Notes under the pieces: model-generated
Told to the model about the DNA's origin: nothing
The model's database searches: none
The model's input: the letters and a program-made list of their open reading frames with translations, nothing else
Translations under genes and position numbers: made by a program
Assembly (NCBI RefSeq): GCF_024498075.1
Contig: NZ_JANHOF010000001.1
Span: 992,001-1,056,000 of the forward strand
From: Paenibacillus mendelii
Lineage (GTDB): Bacteria > Bacillota > Bacilli > Paenibacillales > Paenibacillaceae
Reading direction: 5' to 3'
DNA: 64,000 nt
In this document: positions 17,216 through 27,312 of the stretch, piece after piece
Numbering within the stretch: the stretch's first letter is position 1
Layout of the letters: each line of letters opens with the position of its first letter

Positions 17216-18217
17216 CTACTCTTCCGCTGCTTCCGACTCTTCGGAAGATTGGATTAGTCCTGCGAATAGAGCATGAACAAATTGCTCGGAATCGAATTCC
17301 TGGAGATCATCCATCTTTTCGCCCAGACCTACGAATTTGACGGGCAAGTTCAGCTCATTGCGGATCGCAATGACAATGCCGCCCTTGGCGGTCCCGTCCA
17401 GCTTCGTCAATACAAGTCCGGTCACGCCGCTCTTCTCGCCGAACAGCTTGGCCTGGCTGAGTGCATTCTGGCCCGTCGTCGCATCAAGTACAAGCAGCAC
17501 CTCATGCGGTGCGCTTGGCACTTCGCGCTGAATGACACGGAAAATCTTGTTCAGCTCTTCCATCAAATTCGCTTTATTCTGCAGGCGGCCCGCCGTGTCG
17601 CACAGCAGAACGTCGACATTTCGCTGCTTGGCTGCTTGCACGGCATCGAACATAACGGCTGCCGGATCTGCACCCGTCCCCTGCTTGATGACCTCTACGC
17701 CAACCCGCTGCCCCCAAACCTCGAGCTGCTCGACCGCGCCAGCCCGGAATGTATCGCCCGCAGCCAGCATAACCTTCTTGCCTTCGCTTTTGAATTTATG
17801 GGCGAGCTTCCCGATCGTCGTGGTTTTCCCGACGCCGTTCACGCCGACAAAGAGAATAACCGTCATGCCGCTATCAGCCATACGAAGCTGCTTGTCCCCT
17901 TCACCCTTCAGCAAGCCGACCAGCTTCTCAGATAGAATCGGCTGCAGTTCCGCAGCGCTTTCGATTTTACGCTTCTTCACTTCAGCGCGAAGCTCATCGA
18001 TAAGGTTCATCACCGTATTCACGCCTACATCGGCGCCGATTAGAATCTCCTCCAGCTCCTCGAAGAACGCTTCATCAATTTTTTTGCGGCGCGTGATCAG
18101 CTCCTCGACCTTCTCGACGAACGCCGTCCGGGTTTTGGTAAGCCCCTCTTTAAACTTGTTGGTAACCGCCTCGGTCTTCTGTGAAATGCTTTCCTTCAAC
18201 TTCTTGAAAAAACTCAA
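17216..18217 (-). CDS. ftsY: signal recognition particle receptor FtsY
   Basis: SRP receptor GTPase at the membrane. The N domain is short and charged (MSFFKKLKESISQKTEAVTN). The G domain has GVNGVGKTTTIGKLA, DTAGRLQNKANLMEEL and LTKLDGTAKGG, as in the family. The long acidic A domain of E. coli is absent, as usual in Bacillota. Length 333 residues. It follows smc after a 95-base gap containing a hairpin. Confidence 0.97.
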   Translation of the reverse strand: MSFFKKLKESISQKTEAVTNKFKEGLTKTRTAFVEKVEELITRRKKIDEAFFEELEEILIGADVGVNTVMNLIDELRAEVKKRKIESAAELQPILSEKLVGLLKGEGDKQLRMADSGMTVILFVGVNGVGKTTTIGKLAHKFKSEGKKVMLAAGDTFRAGAVEQLEVWGQRVGVEVIKQGTGADPAAVMFDAVQAAKQRNVDVLLCDTAGRLQNKANLMEELNKIFRVIQREVPSAPHEVLLVLDATTGQNALSQAKLFGEKSGVTGLVLTKLDGTAKGGIVIAIRNELNLPVKFVGLGEKMDDLQEFDSEQFVHALFAGLIQSSEESEAAEE

Positions 18218-18245
18218 GCGCTATCCCTCCATCCCTCTATTCGCA

Positions 18246-18285
18246 AAAGCCGGAGGCGAGCGGAAAACAGCTCGGCACCGGCTTT
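18246..18285 (-). other. stem-loop between smc and ftsY
   Basis: AAAGCCGG (18246-18253) is complementary to CCGGCTTT (18278-18285). On the minus strand only TTTT follows, so it may attenuate or mark an RNA processing site rather than fully terminate. Confidence 0.4.
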
Positions 18286-18312
18286 CTTGTGCGATTCTCT
18301 ACCGGCATCGCC

Positions 18313-21300
18313 TTAAGCGGATACCTGGTCTTCTTCTTCAAGCCGCACGGACACCAGCTTGGAAACGCCGCCTTCTTCCATGGTGACCCCATACAGGACG
18401 TCCGCTTCCTCCATCGTGCCCTTGCGGTGTGTAACGACGATGAACTGCGTAAGCTCCGAAAACTCACGGAGGTATTGTGCAAATCGGGCGACGTTCGCTT
18501 CGTCCAGCGCCGCTTCAACTTCATCGAGAACGCAGAACGGAACCGGCTTTACCTGCAGTATGGCAAACAACAAGGCGATTGCGGTCAGCGCCCGCTCCCC
18601 GCCGGACAGAAGCTGAAGGTTCTGCAGCTTCTTGCCTGGCGGTTGTGCGACGATATCAATTCCGCTCTCAAGCACGCGATCGGGTTCGACCATCACAAGA
18701 TCAGCGCGGCCGCCTCCGAACAGCTTGGAGAAGACGACGGCGAAGTGGCCGCGTATCGATTCGAAGGTGGAGCTGAAGCGCTTGGACATCTCATCGTCCA
18801 TCTCACGAATGACTTGATACAGCGTCGTCTTCGCGTCAATCAGATCATTCTTCTGTTCACTCAGGAAGTTGTAACGTTCCTTGACCCGCTCATACTCTTC
18901 GATCGCTCCAAGGTTGACCTCGCCAAGCGAGGAGATGCTTCGTTTCAAATCACGAACTTCATTCTGCGTTGCCAGCACATCCTCTGGAACCGGATAGCGC
19001 TCCTTGGCCAGCTCGAAGCTCAGCTCATATTCTTCGCTCAGCTTGCGGAGCAGGTTGTCCAGCTCCACGTCGAGACGGTTCGCGGCGATTTCAGTCTGGC
19101 GAAGCTGGTCTTCCACAGCCCGCAGCTGCGCCCGCTGTTCCTTCGTCTCGCTCTCCCCATGCTCCAGATCCCGTATCATATCCGCGCGCTCCGACCGCTT
19201 AAGGTCAGTTTGCTCCGAGCAGGCCGACTTCTGCAGCCGCAGCTGGTTGAGCTGTTCGATCTGTCGCACGCTTTCTTCCGCATGCTGGGAAGCGTCTTCC
19301 TCCTGCCTCGCCAGCATATCACGCAGACCGGCTAATTCCTGCTTGGCGCGGCCAACGTCGGAGCGTACGCGAGAAGCCTGGTCCTCGAATGATTGCTTCT
19401 CCTGATCGGTCTTGGCGACCGCGATTTTCAAATCGGTTAATTGCTCTTGAAGCTGTTCCTTTGCCGTTTCACTTGCTTTACGGTGATCTTCAGCGCCCCG
19501 TATCGCTTCTTGCAGCTTGGCCTCTTCATATGTCTTCTCATCCAGCCGCTTTGCAGCGTCTGCTGCCGCAGCCTTCAACTGCTCGCGCTCCGCCTTTTGG
19601 CCTTCATGATCCAGCTCGTACACCTGACGCTGCTCATCCAGATGCCTCCGCTCATTATCGAGCTGCTGCAGTTCCGCGCGGAGATGCTGCTCTTCGATCC
19701 GGAATTGTTCCCCTTGGCTGCGAAGTTCATCTATATTCTGGCTTCGGATCGACTGTTCTTTGCGAAGATCTCCGATTTTGTCGCGCAGCGTGACGAGCTG
19801 CATGTCGGTCGATTTAATATCGCCGTCCAGCTGCTCGATTTGGCGCTGCCTCCCCAGCAGGTTTGCCCCTTTCTTCTGAAGGCTGCCCCCGGTCATCGAA
19901 CCGCCCGCGTTGACGACATCGCCTTCCAGCGTTACGATGCGGAAGCGATATTGACATTTGGCCGCGATCCGGTTCGCCTGCTCCAGATTCTCCGCAATCA
20001 GCACGTTGCCAAGAAGGTTATCGACGATCGAGCTGTACCTGGACTCACTCGAGACAAGCTCGGCTGCCACACCGACGAAGCCTTCAATAGATGCGATCGT
20101 GCGTTTGTCATGCTCGGGAATGCTGCGTCCGCGAATAACATCCAGCGGCAGGAACGTTGCCCGGCCGAGCTGGCGCTGCTTCAGGAACGCGATGGCTGTT
20201 CGAGCGCTTCTCTCATCATTCATCACGATATGCTGCAGCGCACCGCCAAGCGCGGTTTCAACCGCGAGCTCCAGTCGCTCAGGAACGCGAATGAGCTCTG
20301 CTACGGCCCCATGAACCCCTTCTAGACCGCCGGAAGAACGGCGCGATGCCTTCAGCACCTCGCGTACCCCCTGCATAAACCCGTCCAGATCATCCTGCAT
20401 TTCTTTCATCGTATCGCGGCGGGAACGAAGCGCTTCTAGCTTCTGCTCCCATTTGCGCGCAGCGGCTTGCGCTTCTTCAAGCAGCTTCTGACCCGCCTGC
20501 TGACGCTCGCCTTCGCTTATGTATTTGTTGCGCGCCGCGGTAATCGCATCCAACGTCTCGTTCAGTCGCTGCTGAAGCTCTGCGCGTCTTGCGCTCAGCT
20601 TCGCGTGCTGCTCCTGCCACTTCGTCTGTTCATCGCCGAGGCGTTCCATACGACGTTGAATTGCTTCTTCCTGCTGGTTGGCGTACCGAATTTCATTGCG
20701 CAGCTGCGCCATGGCGCTCAGCACATCAAGCAGCTCACTCTTCAATGACTCCACAGCATCGCCCGATACCGAAGCAGTCGTACCGAGCAGCTGCGCTTCC
20801 TCTTGGAGAAGGCGATCCCGCAGCTTAGATAATTCACCTTCCAACGTGGCCGCTTTGACGCGAAACTCGGCCTCTTCTTTGGCCAGAGCAGTGATGCGTT
20901 CCGTCTGAGCAGCCAGAGAAGCCTCCAGCTGTGCGCGATTCTGCTCCAAATTACGCTTTCGTTCCTTGAGGACTTCACCGTAGCCTTCGCATTTCTCATA
21001 TTCTTCACTGTACTGAAGCATCGCTTCATGAAGACGGTCCAGCGACTCCTCCAGCTCCCTCAGCCTCAACCGGTCTTTCTCGAGCAATGCATCATGCTTG
21101 CTGACAACCGTAGTCAGTGCGAGCTGGTCCTCATTCAGCTTCTTCAATTTCTCGCTAGCTTCGGTCCAAGAGGCGTGTACACTTTGAATATTGTGCACGT
21201 ACATCGAAATTTCCGACGTTTTCAACCGTTCCTTCAGCTGCTTGAAATGGATGGCCTTCTCCGACTGCACGCGAAGCGGCTCTACTTGATCTTCCAGCTC

Positions 21301-21888
21301 CGATACCAAATCGTGAATCCGAAGCAAATTTTGTTCCGTCTCCTCGAGCTTCTTCTGCGCCTCACGCTTACGCGACTTGTACTTCACAATGCCGGAAGCT
21401 TCCTCGAAAATACCGCGGCGATCTTCTGAACGCGTACTTAAAATCTCTTCAATCCGGCCTTGTCCAATAATGGAATAGGCTTCTTTCCCGATGCCCGTAT
21501 CCATGAACAGCTCCGTTATATCTCTCAGCCTGCACGGCTGCTTATTAATCATATACTCGCTGTCGCCGCTGCGATGTACGCGACGGGTAACCGTGACCTC
21601 GTTATACTCTAACGGAAGGGCATTGTCGCTATTATCCAGGGTCAGCGAAACTTCACCGATATTGACCGCTTTGCGCCCGTCGCTTCCGGCGAATATAATA
21701 TCCTCCATCTTGCCGCCGCGCAGGCTCTTCGCACTCTGCTCACCGAGCACCCAGCGGATACTGTCGCTAATATTGCTCTTTCCACTGCCGTTCGGACCTA
21801 CGACCGCCGTTATTCCACGGACGAATTCAAGCTCCGTCTTATCGGCGAAAGATTTGAAACCTGCAAGTTCTATCCTTTTCAGGAACAT
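18313..21888 (-). CDS. smc: chromosome segregation ATPase SMC
   Basis: Condensin ATPase that acts with ScpA and ScpB. The N-terminal head begins MFLKRIELAGFKSFADKTELEF, with Walker A GPNGSGKSN at about residue 32. Two long coiled coils flank a hinge (about residues 510-670, with MTGGSLQKKGANLLGR near its end). The C-terminal head has the ABC signature LLSGGERALTAIALLFA and Walker B FCVLDEVEAALDEANV. Length 1191 residues is typical. It seems to have its own extended -10 promoter after the rnc terminator. Confidence 0.98.
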   Translation of the reverse strand: MFLKRIELAGFKSFADKTELEFVRGITAVVGPNGSGKSNISDSIRWVLGEQSAKSLRGGKMEDIIFAGSDGRKAVNIGEVSLTLDNSDNALPLEYNEVTVTRRVHRSGDSEYMINKQPCRLRDITELFMDTGIGKEAYSIIGQGRIEEILSTRSEDRRGIFEEASGIVKYKSRKREAQKKLEETEQNLLRIHDLVSELEDQVEPLRVQSEKAIHFKQLKERLKTSEISMYVHNIQSVHASWTEASEKLKKLNEDQLALTTVVSKHDALLEKDRLRLRELEESLDRLHEAMLQYSEEYEKCEGYGEVLKERKRNLEQNRAQLEASLAAQTERITALAKEEAEFRVKAATLEGELSKLRDRLLQEEAQLLGTTASVSGDAVESLKSELLDVLSAMAQLRNEIRYANQQEEAIQRRMERLGDEQTKWQEQHAKLSARRAELQQRLNETLDAITAARNKYISEGERQQAGQKLLEEAQAAARKWEQKLEALRSRRDTMKEMQDDLDGFMQGVREVLKASRRSSGGLEGVHGAVAELIRVPERLELAVETALGGALQHIVMNDERSARTAIAFLKQRQLGRATFLPLDVIRGRSIPEHDKRTIASIEGFVGVAAELVSSESRYSSIVDNLLGNVLIAENLEQANRIAAKCQYRFRIVTLEGDVVNAGGSMTGGSLQKKGANLLGRQRQIEQLDGDIKSTDMQLVTLRDKIGDLRKEQSIRSQNIDELRSQGEQFRIEEQHLRAELQQLDNERRHLDEQRQVYELDHEGQKAEREQLKAAAADAAKRLDEKTYEEAKLQEAIRGAEDHRKASETAKEQLQEQLTDLKIAVAKTDQEKQSFEDQASRVRSDVGRAKQELAGLRDMLARQEEDASQHAEESVRQIEQLNQLRLQKSACSEQTDLKRSERADMIRDLEHGESETKEQRAQLRAVEDQLRQTEIAANRLDVELDNLLRKLSEEYELSFELAKERYPVPEDVLATQNEVRDLKRSISSLGEVNLGAIEEYERVKERYNFLSEQKNDLIDAKTTLYQVIREMDDEMSKRFSSTFESIRGHFAVVFSKLFGGGRADLVMVEPDRVLESGIDIVAQPPGKKLQNLQLLSGGERALTAIALLFAILQVKPVPFCVLDEVEAALDEANVARFAQYLREFSELTQFIVVTHRKGTMEEADVLYGVTMEEGGVSKLVSVRLEEEDQVSA

Positions 21889-21912
21889 AAATTAACCTTC
21901 ACCTCAACGCTT

Positions 21913-21921
21913 ATTGTACCA
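21913..21921 (-). promoter_or_regulatory. extended -10 promoter element for smc
   Basis: On the minus strand TGGTACAAT carries an extended -10 (TGnTACAAT), 25 bases upstream of the smc ATG. No good -35 is visible. A terminator at 22032-22066 upstream supports separate initiation here. Confidence 0.4.
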
Positions 21922-22031
21922 TACTTAACCGAAAAGGACATGTCGAAATCTCTTCAATCCCTTGCTCCGACAGCGTTAATCCGCCCTTCTCCCTTCCTGG
22001 ACAGATGAATTCTCCAACCTGTTCACGACGC

Positions 22032-22066
22032 AAAAAATCCCGGTCTGCAAACCGCATACCAGGATT
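22032..22066 (-). terminator. intrinsic terminator after rnc
   Basis: On the minus strand AATCCTGGT pairs with ACCGGGATT through nine pairs (one wobble), followed by further T residues. It lies directly after the rnc stop codon and ends the fatty-acid/rnc unit. Confidence 0.75.
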
Positions 22067-22071
22067 CATCA

Positions 22072-22779
22072 TTAATGCTTTCCGCGCTCGTCCAGTAACT
22101 TACGCCAGGCCTCCGCAGCTGCTTGCTGCTCTGCTTCCTTCTTCGTCCGGCCGACTCCGGTACCATAGATGCGATCACCGATCTGTACTTCCGCAACGAA
22201 CTCACGGTCATGCGCTGGACCGCGTTCCTCGGCAATCCGATATTCGATGACGCCAAGATTATTGTGCTGTGCGCGCTCTTGAAGCGTCGATTTGAAATCC
22301 TTCACAAGCAGTCCGCCGTCACTATCGATATGCGGAAACATGTGCTGGCCCAAAAAAGTTCGCACGGTTTCAAGGCCCTGATCCAAATAGATCGCCCCGA
22401 CGAAGGATTCGAAGAGGTCAGCTAGCAGAGCTTGGCGCTGCCGGCCTCCCAATTGTTCTTCGCCGCGGCCCAGCAATACATGTGCACCGAGATCGATAAT
22501 TTCCGCAAAACGCGCAAGAGATGGTTCACAGACGATGGATGCTCTCATTCGGGTCAACTGGCCTTCCGGCCGTTCAGGGAACGTACGATACAGAAATTCT
22601 GAAACCGTCAGCTGCAGAACGGCATCGCCGAGAAATTCAAGTCGTTCGTTATGCTCGGCGTTGCTCTGCCGGTGTTCATTCACATATGAGGTGTGAGTGA
22701 ACGCTTGCCGGAGCAGACGCGGCTTCCGGAAGCGGAGCTGCAGACGCTGCTGAAGCTCCTCAAACCGTTCATGCTTCAT
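22072..22779 (-). CDS. rnc: ribonuclease III
   Basis: Double-strand-specific endoribonuclease for rRNA and mRNA processing. The signature [19 protein letters not shown] is near residues 43-61. The C-terminal dsRNA-binding domain ([20 protein letters not shown] to [14 protein letters not shown]) is complete. Length 235 residues. Its ATG at 22779 lies inside the end of fabF (11-base overlap), so it is translationally coupled to fabF. Confidence 0.97.
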   Translation of the reverse strand: MKHERFEELQQRLQLRFRKPRLLRQAFTHTSYVNEHRQSNAEHNERLEFLGDAVLQLTVSEFLYRTFPERPEGQLTRMRASIVCEPSLARFAEIIDLGAHVLLGRGEEQLGGRQRQALLADLFESFVGAIYLDQGLETVRTFLGQHMFPHIDSDGGLLVKDFKSTLQERAQHNNLGVIEYRIAEERGPAHDREFVAEVQIGDRIYGTGVGRTKKEAEQQAAAEAWRKLLDERGKH

Positions 22780-24010
22780 ATTTCTTCATCACGATCGTCG
22801 CGTTGTGACCGCCGAAACCGAACGAATTGGATAGCGCGATGCGAACATCGCTTGGACGTGCTTTGTTCGGTACATAGTCTAGATCGCATTCCGGATCTTG
22901 ATTATCCAAGTTAATCGTCGGCGGAATGATGCCGTTCTGGAGCGTCAGGCCAATAATGACCCCTTCTACGCCGCCGGCTGCGCCAAGCAGATGACCTGTC
23001 ATCGATTTGGTCGAGCTGACCGCAAGCTTATAGGCATGGTCGCCGAAGGCTTTCTTGATGGCGGACGTTTCGGACTTGTCGCCAATTCCAGTCGAGGTGC
23101 CATGTGCGTTAATATAATCAATCGCCGTCGGCTCGAGTCCGGCATCCTTCAAGGCGCGCGTCATGCAGCGTGCAGCACCGTCCGGATCGGGGTCGGTCAT
23201 ATGGAAGGCATCCCCGCTCATTCCATAACCGATCACTTCGGCATAGATATGGGCGCCACGCTTCTGAGCATGCTCAAGCGACTCAAGAATGAGAACGCCA
23301 GAGCCCTCGCCCATGACGAAGCCATCGCGCTCCGTATCATACGGGCGGCTCGCTTTCTCAGGGGCATCATTGCGTGTCGACATCGCGCGCATCGCGCAGA
23401 ATCCAGCAAGGCCGGTAGGGCGTATCGTAGCCTCTGCACCGCCGCAGATCATCACATCGGCATCGCCGCGTTGAATCAATTTGTATGAATCACCTATGGA
23501 GTGCGTACCAGTCGCACATGCTGTAACAGCCGTGCTGTTCGGGCCTTTAGCACCGGTTAACATCGACACTTGGCCGGAGCCCATATTCGCGATCATCATG
23601 GGTATAAAGAAAGGACTCACACGCTTAGGACCTCGATCGAGCAAGATATTATGCTGGTCCTCCCACGTACCCAAGCCGCCGATCCCCGAACCGATCATGA
23701 CGCCGACGCGTTCTGCGTCTACATCCTTTCCGATTTCGAGCTTGGCATCCTTGACAGCAGCTAGGCTTGCCACGGAGGCAAACTGAACGAAACGGTCCAT
23801 ACGGCGCGCTTCCTTCTTGTCAATGCCGTAATCCTCAAGATTGAAATTTTTGATCTCTGCTGCGATCTGCGTCGGATATTCCGACACATCGAACGCTTCT
23901 ATGCGAGACACACCTGATTTACCTGCCATCAAGTTGCCCCAAAACTGGTCGATCTCGGAGCCAAGCGAAGTCATGACCCCCATGCCTGTTACAACGACTC
24001 TTTGCTTCAT
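22769..24010 (-). CDS. fabF: beta-ketoacyl-ACP synthase II
   Basis: Condensing enzyme that elongates acyl-ACP with malonyl-ACP. The catalytic triad is visible: Cys in [17 protein letters not shown], His in [14 protein letters not shown], and His in [14 protein letters not shown]. The ATG at 24010 ([17 protein letters not shown]) follows AGAGGTGA by 6 bases; an upstream GTG at 24019 overlaps this site. Length 413 residues. It follows acpP, a common acpP-fabF arrangement. Confidence 0.97.
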   Translation of the reverse strand: MKQRVVVTGMGVMTSLGSEIDQFWGNLMAGKSGVSRIEAFDVSEYPTQIAAEIKNFNLEDYGIDKKEARRMDRFVQFASVASLAAVKDAKLEIGKDVDAERVGVMIGSGIGGLGTWEDQHNILLDRGPKRVSPFFIPMMIANMGSGQVSMLTGAKGPNSTAVTACATGTHSIGDSYKLIQRGDADVMICGGAEATIRPTGLAGFCAMRAMSTRNDAPEKASRPYDTERDGFVMGEGSGVLILESLEHAQKRGAHIYAEVIGYGMSGDAFHMTDPDPDGAARCMTRALKDAGLEPTAIDYINAHGTSTGIGDKSETSAIKKAFGDHAYKLAVSSTKSMTGHLLGAAGGVEGVIIGLTLQNGIIPPTINLDNQDPECDLDYVPNKARPSDVRIALSNSFGFGGHNATIVMKKYEA

Positions 24011-24123
24011 TCTCTTCACCTCTGATGGACAACTTTTATAACCTAATAATCATCTATAAAAACGCGAATGCGTCTGCTTCATTCATAAAAAAATGTGTCT
24101 ATGCGCAAGACAGATGGAGAGAA

Positions 24124-24143
24124 GTCCCGTCGATTAACGGGAC
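24124..24143 (-). other. hairpin after acpP
   Basis: GTCCCGT and ACGGGAC form a 7-bp stem with a 6-base loop, 10 bases after the acpP stop codon. There is no T tract. Possibly an mRNA stabilising element that uncouples acpP and fabF levels. Confidence 0.35.
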
Positions 24144-24152
24144 TCATCATCC

Positions 24153-24386
24153 TTAGGTATGAGATTGTATGTAGTTTACTACTTCTCCCACACTTGTAAT
24201 TTTCTCTGCATCTTCATCAGAGATCTCCAAATCGAATTCGTCTTCAAGCTCCATGACGAGTTCGACGACATCGAGAGAATCTGCACCAAGGTCGTCTTTA
24301 AACGACGCTTCGATCGTGACCTCAGATTCTTCCACGCCAAGGCGGTCCACAACGATGCGCTTAACACGTTCCAAAACATCGGACAT
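24153..24386 (-). CDS. acpP: acyl carrier protein
   Basis: Carries acyl chains on a phosphopantetheine arm. The modified Ser is in [15 protein letters not shown], near residue 37. The 77-residue acidic protein beginning [17 protein letters not shown] is typical. The ATG at 24386 is preceded by AGGAGGTG; an in-frame GTG three codons upstream lies in the ribosome binding site. It appears to have its own promoter, in keeping with high expression. Confidence 0.98.
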   Translation of the reverse strand: MSDVLERVKRIVVDRLGVEESEVTIEASFKDDLGADSLDVVELVMELEDEFDLEISDEDAEKITSVGEVVNYIQSHT

Positions 24387-24408
24387 CCGGTTCACCTCCT
24401 CCTATGGT

Positions 24409-24437
24409 ATTATACGAGAATCGCGGACAAATTGCCA
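24409..24437 (-). promoter_or_regulatory. promoter of acpP
   Basis: On the minus strand a consensus TATAAT is preceded, 17 bases upstream, by a weak TGGCAA. It lies just ahead of acpP, in the 127-base gap after fabG. Confidence 0.45.
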
Positions 24438-24513
24438 CATATCCGCAACGTTCGTAATCTATAGACAATAAGCCCATAAATACAAGTGGATCGAGCACAG
24501 GCCGAGCCTGCAA

Positions 24514-25263
24514 TTACATGTACATACCGCCGTCGACGTGAACCGTCTGCCCTGTCATATAGGACGAAACATCGGATGCGAGAAATCGAACGATATTGGC
24601 AATATCTTCGGGTGAGCCCAGACGTTCAAGCGGTATGCCCTCGACAAGCTTAGCCTTCATATCTTCTGGCAGCTTATCGGTCATATCGGTTTCAATGAAT
24701 CCAGGCGCGACACAGTTAACGGTAATATTCCGCGAAGCGAGTTCACGGGCGGCTGCTTTCGTCAAGCCGATTACGCCAGCTTTCGCCGCAACGTAATTCG
24801 CTTGACCGGGGTTACCCAGAGCCCCTACAACGGATGAAATATTAATAATGCGGCCGGAGCGCTGCTTCATCATTGATCGAGTGACGGCTTTGATTCCATT
24901 GAATACGCCCTTCAAATTCGTCTCAATGACTTGATCGAACTCATCTTCCTTCATTCGCATGATTAGATTATCACGCGTAATGCCGGCGTTATTCACCAGA
25001 ATGTCGATTGATCCGAACGCATCAACCACCTGCTTCACCATTGACTCGAACTCATCAAGCTTGCCGACATTCGCTTGGAGCACGAGCGCGCGGCGACCGA
25101 GCGCCTCGACAGCTTGCGCGGTTTCGGCTGCAGCAGCCTGGCTTCCCGCGTAATTGATCGCGACATCTGCACCGGCTTCTGCCAGCGCAACAGCAATTGC
25201 ACGTCCGATTCCCCGGGACGCCCCCGTCACAAGCGCTGTTTTCCCTTCTAATGATCCAAACAC
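24514..25263 (-). CDS. fabG: 3-oxoacyl-ACP reductase
   Basis: NADPH-dependent short-chain dehydrogenase, first reduction of fatty acid elongation. [10 protein letters not shown] binds the cofactor. The catalytic residues are Ser in INISSVVG and Tyr-Lys in ANYVAAKAG. Length 249 residues. The start codon is GTG at 25263 ([14 protein letters not shown]), with AGAGGGGGA upstream. It lies 90 bases after fabD in the fap operon. Confidence 0.97.
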   Translation of the reverse strand: MFGSLEGKTALVTGASRGIGRAIAVALAEAGADVAINYAGSQAAAAETAQAVEALGRRALVLQANVGKLDEFESMVKQVVDAFGSIDILVNNAGITRDNLIMRMKEDEFDQVIETNLKGVFNGIKAVTRSMMKQRSGRIINISSVVGALGNPGQANYVAAKAGVIGLTKAAARELASRNITVNCVAPGFIETDMTDKLPEDMKAKLVEGIPLERLGSPEDIANIVRFLASDVSSYMTGQTVHVDGGMYM

Positions 25264-25353
25264 GTGTACTCCCCCTCTCGTTAATCCCTAATGGAACCGA
25301 GGATCTGCACCCTACGGTAATCTTAACCGCCCATGAAAGACTTTTCCGATTCG

Positions 25354-26283
25354 TTAGCCCGCTGAGACCGCCTCAAGAGCGGACACGCTGTTAATGGAGA
25401 TAACGGTTGCTCCTTTGTCAATCTTCTTAATCAGCCCTGCAAGTACGGTACCAGAGCCGATTTCCACGAAGGTGTCTACTCCCTCTCCGATCAGATAGCG
25501 AATACTATCTTCCCACAGAACGGGGGAGTATACCTGCTCGGCTAACAGCCGGCGGATATCGTCCGCGTCCGTAACGGGCTTTGCCGTAACGTTGGCTATC
25601 ACCTTCACGGCAGCATCGGACAGCGGAAGCTCGGCAAGAACATCGTCCAGACGGTCCGCCGCCGGCTTCATAAGCGAAGAATGAAAAGGTCCGCTTACTT
25701 CAAGCGGGATTACGCGCTTTGCTCCGGCTTCTTTGCCGCGCTCCACAACGCCTTGCACCCCTTGGGCGGTTCCGGATACGACAATCTGTCCCGGACAGTT
25801 TACGTTCGCCAGCTCAACCACACCAATTTCCGATGTGACCGATGCACATAGCGAGGCCAGCGCTTCACGCTCTAATCCGAGAACCGCTGCCATCGCGCCT
25901 TCACCGCCCGGCACCGCCTGTTCCATGAATTCACCGCGGGCACGAACTGTACGCACCGCATCCTCGAACGATAGCACGCCAGCCGCTACAAGGGCGCTGT
26001 ATTCACCAAGACTGTGTCCCGCTACGTAATCGGGCTTCATGCCGCGGCTGCGGAAAGCCTCCAGCAGCGCAACGCTGACGGTAAGAAGCGCCGGCTGTGT
26101 GTAGGCGGTCTGTTTCAGCTTCTCTTCCGGTCCTTCGAAAATGATATCGCTCAGCTTGAAACCGAGCGCTTCATCGGCACGCATGAACACATCGCGCGCT
26201 GCATCTATTGAATCATATGCGTCTTTCCCCATCCCGACCGCCTGCGCGCCTTGACCAGGAAAAACAAATGCTACTTTACCCAT
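25354..26283 (-). CDS. fabD: malonyl-CoA:ACP transacylase
   Basis: Transfers malonyl from CoA to ACP. The nucleophile motif GHSLGEYSALVAAG lies near residues 90-103, and VFPGQGAQAVGMG is the N-terminal oxyanion segment. The catalytic His is in SGPFHSSLM. Length 309 residues. It starts 33 bases after fabH on the same strand. Confidence 0.97.
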   Translation of the reverse strand: MGKVAFVFPGQGAQAVGMGKDAYDSIDAARDVFMRADEALGFKLSDIIFEGPEEKLKQTAYTQPALLTVSVALLEAFRSRGMKPDYVAGHSLGEYSALVAAGVLSFEDAVRTVRARGEFMEQAVPGGEGAMAAVLGLEREALASLCASVTSEIGVVELANVNCPGQIVVSGTAQGVQGVVERGKEAGAKRVIPLEVSGPFHSSLMKPAADRLDDVLAELPLSDAAVKVIANVTAKPVTDADDIRRLLAEQVYSPVLWEDSIRYLIGEGVDTFVEIGSGTVLAGLIKKIDKGATVISINSVSALEAVSAG

Positions 26284-26316
26284 TATCGTACAACCTCCAA
26301 CCCATGTGCATTTCCT

Positions 26317-27303
26317 TTACCAGACAAGCACGGCTGCGCCCCAAGTCAAGCCGCCGCCGAAACCGACAAGCACGACCCGGTCGCCTTCGTTCACGCGGCC
26401 CTGTTCTACGGCCTCGGCAAGCGCAATCGGAATAGAACCGGCGGAAACGTTGCCGTATCGATCCAAATTGATCATGCACTTTTCTTCCGGAAGATCGAGC
26501 CGATTAAGCGCGGATTGTATAATTCGAATGTTCGCTTGGTGCGGAACCAGTAAATCAATCTCGCTTTTATCCATACCGGCTTTGCGCAGCGCATCCTCAG
26601 CTGCTCCACCCATAATTCGAACCGCGAATTTGAATACCTCGCTGCCAGCCATGTGAATATAATGCTTCTTCTCCGTGACGCTTTGCTCCGTGGACGGCAA
26701 GCGCGAGCCTCCGCCGTTAATGCACAGCAGATCGCCGCCTGCACCGTCTGCGCCGAGCTCGAACGATTTGAACCCGCGGCCTTCGGGCACACGGCCAAGC
26801 ACGACCGCTCCTGCGCCGTCTCCGAACAGAATGCATGTGTTGCGATCGGTATAGTCCGTCACGCGCGATAAGCACTCCGCTCCGACCACGAGCACATGGT
26901 TGTACATGCCGGACGCAATCATGCTGGAAGCTGTGGCAAGACCATAGATGAACCCGGAACAGGCCGCCGACAGGTCGAACGCCGCCGCTTTCTTCGCGCC
27001 TAATTTATCCTGCAGGAGGCATGCGGTAGATGGAAAGAACTTATCTGGCGTAATCGTTGCTACAATAATTAAATCCAAATCTTCGGCCGCTACATTGGCT
27101 GCCTGAAGCGCCTTCTGGCTTGCAAGAAAGGCAAGATCAGACGTCGCTTGCTCGCTGGATGCAATCCGGCGCTCACGAATACCGGTCCGGGTGACGATCC
27201 ATTCGTCATTCGTCTCGACCATCTGCTCAAGCTCGCGGTTTGTTAAGATGCGGTCCGGAACGTATTTACCGGTTCCGAGTATACCTACGGGATGTAATTG
27301 CAT
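26317..27303 (-). CDS. fabH: beta-ketoacyl-ACP synthase III
   Basis: Starts fatty acid synthesis by condensing acyl-CoA with malonyl-ACP; in Gram-positives it favours branched primers. The Cys-His-Asn triad is visible: DLSAACSGFIYG, LVPHQANIRI and DRYGNVSAGSIP. The N-terminus HPVGILGTGKYVPDRILTN is typical. Length 328 residues. Placed between plsX and fabD, unlike B. subtilis where fabH is elsewhere. Confidence 0.97.
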   Translation of the reverse strand: MQLHPVGILGTGKYVPDRILTNRELEQMVETNDEWIVTRTGIRERRIASSEQATSDLAFLASQKALQAANVAAEDLDLIIVATITPDKFFPSTACLLQDKLGAKKAAAFDLSAACSGFIYGLATASSMIASGMYNHVLVVGAECLSRVTDYTDRNTCILFGDGAGAVVLGRVPEGRGFKSFELGADGAGGDLLCINGGGSRLPSTEQSVTEKKHYIHMAGSEVFKFAVRIMGGAAEDALRKAGMDKSEIDLLVPHQANIRIIQSALNRLDLPEEKCMINLDRYGNVSAGSIPIALAEAVEQGRVNEGDRVVLVGFGGGLTWGAAVLVW

Positions 27304-27312
27304 GTGACACTC

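Noticed and set aside
17273-17935. 220-codon plus-strand ORF opposite ftsY, and similar long ORFs opposite smc and plsX
   Set aside because: They are antisense shadows of clear conserved genes, an effect of the GC-rich third codon positions.
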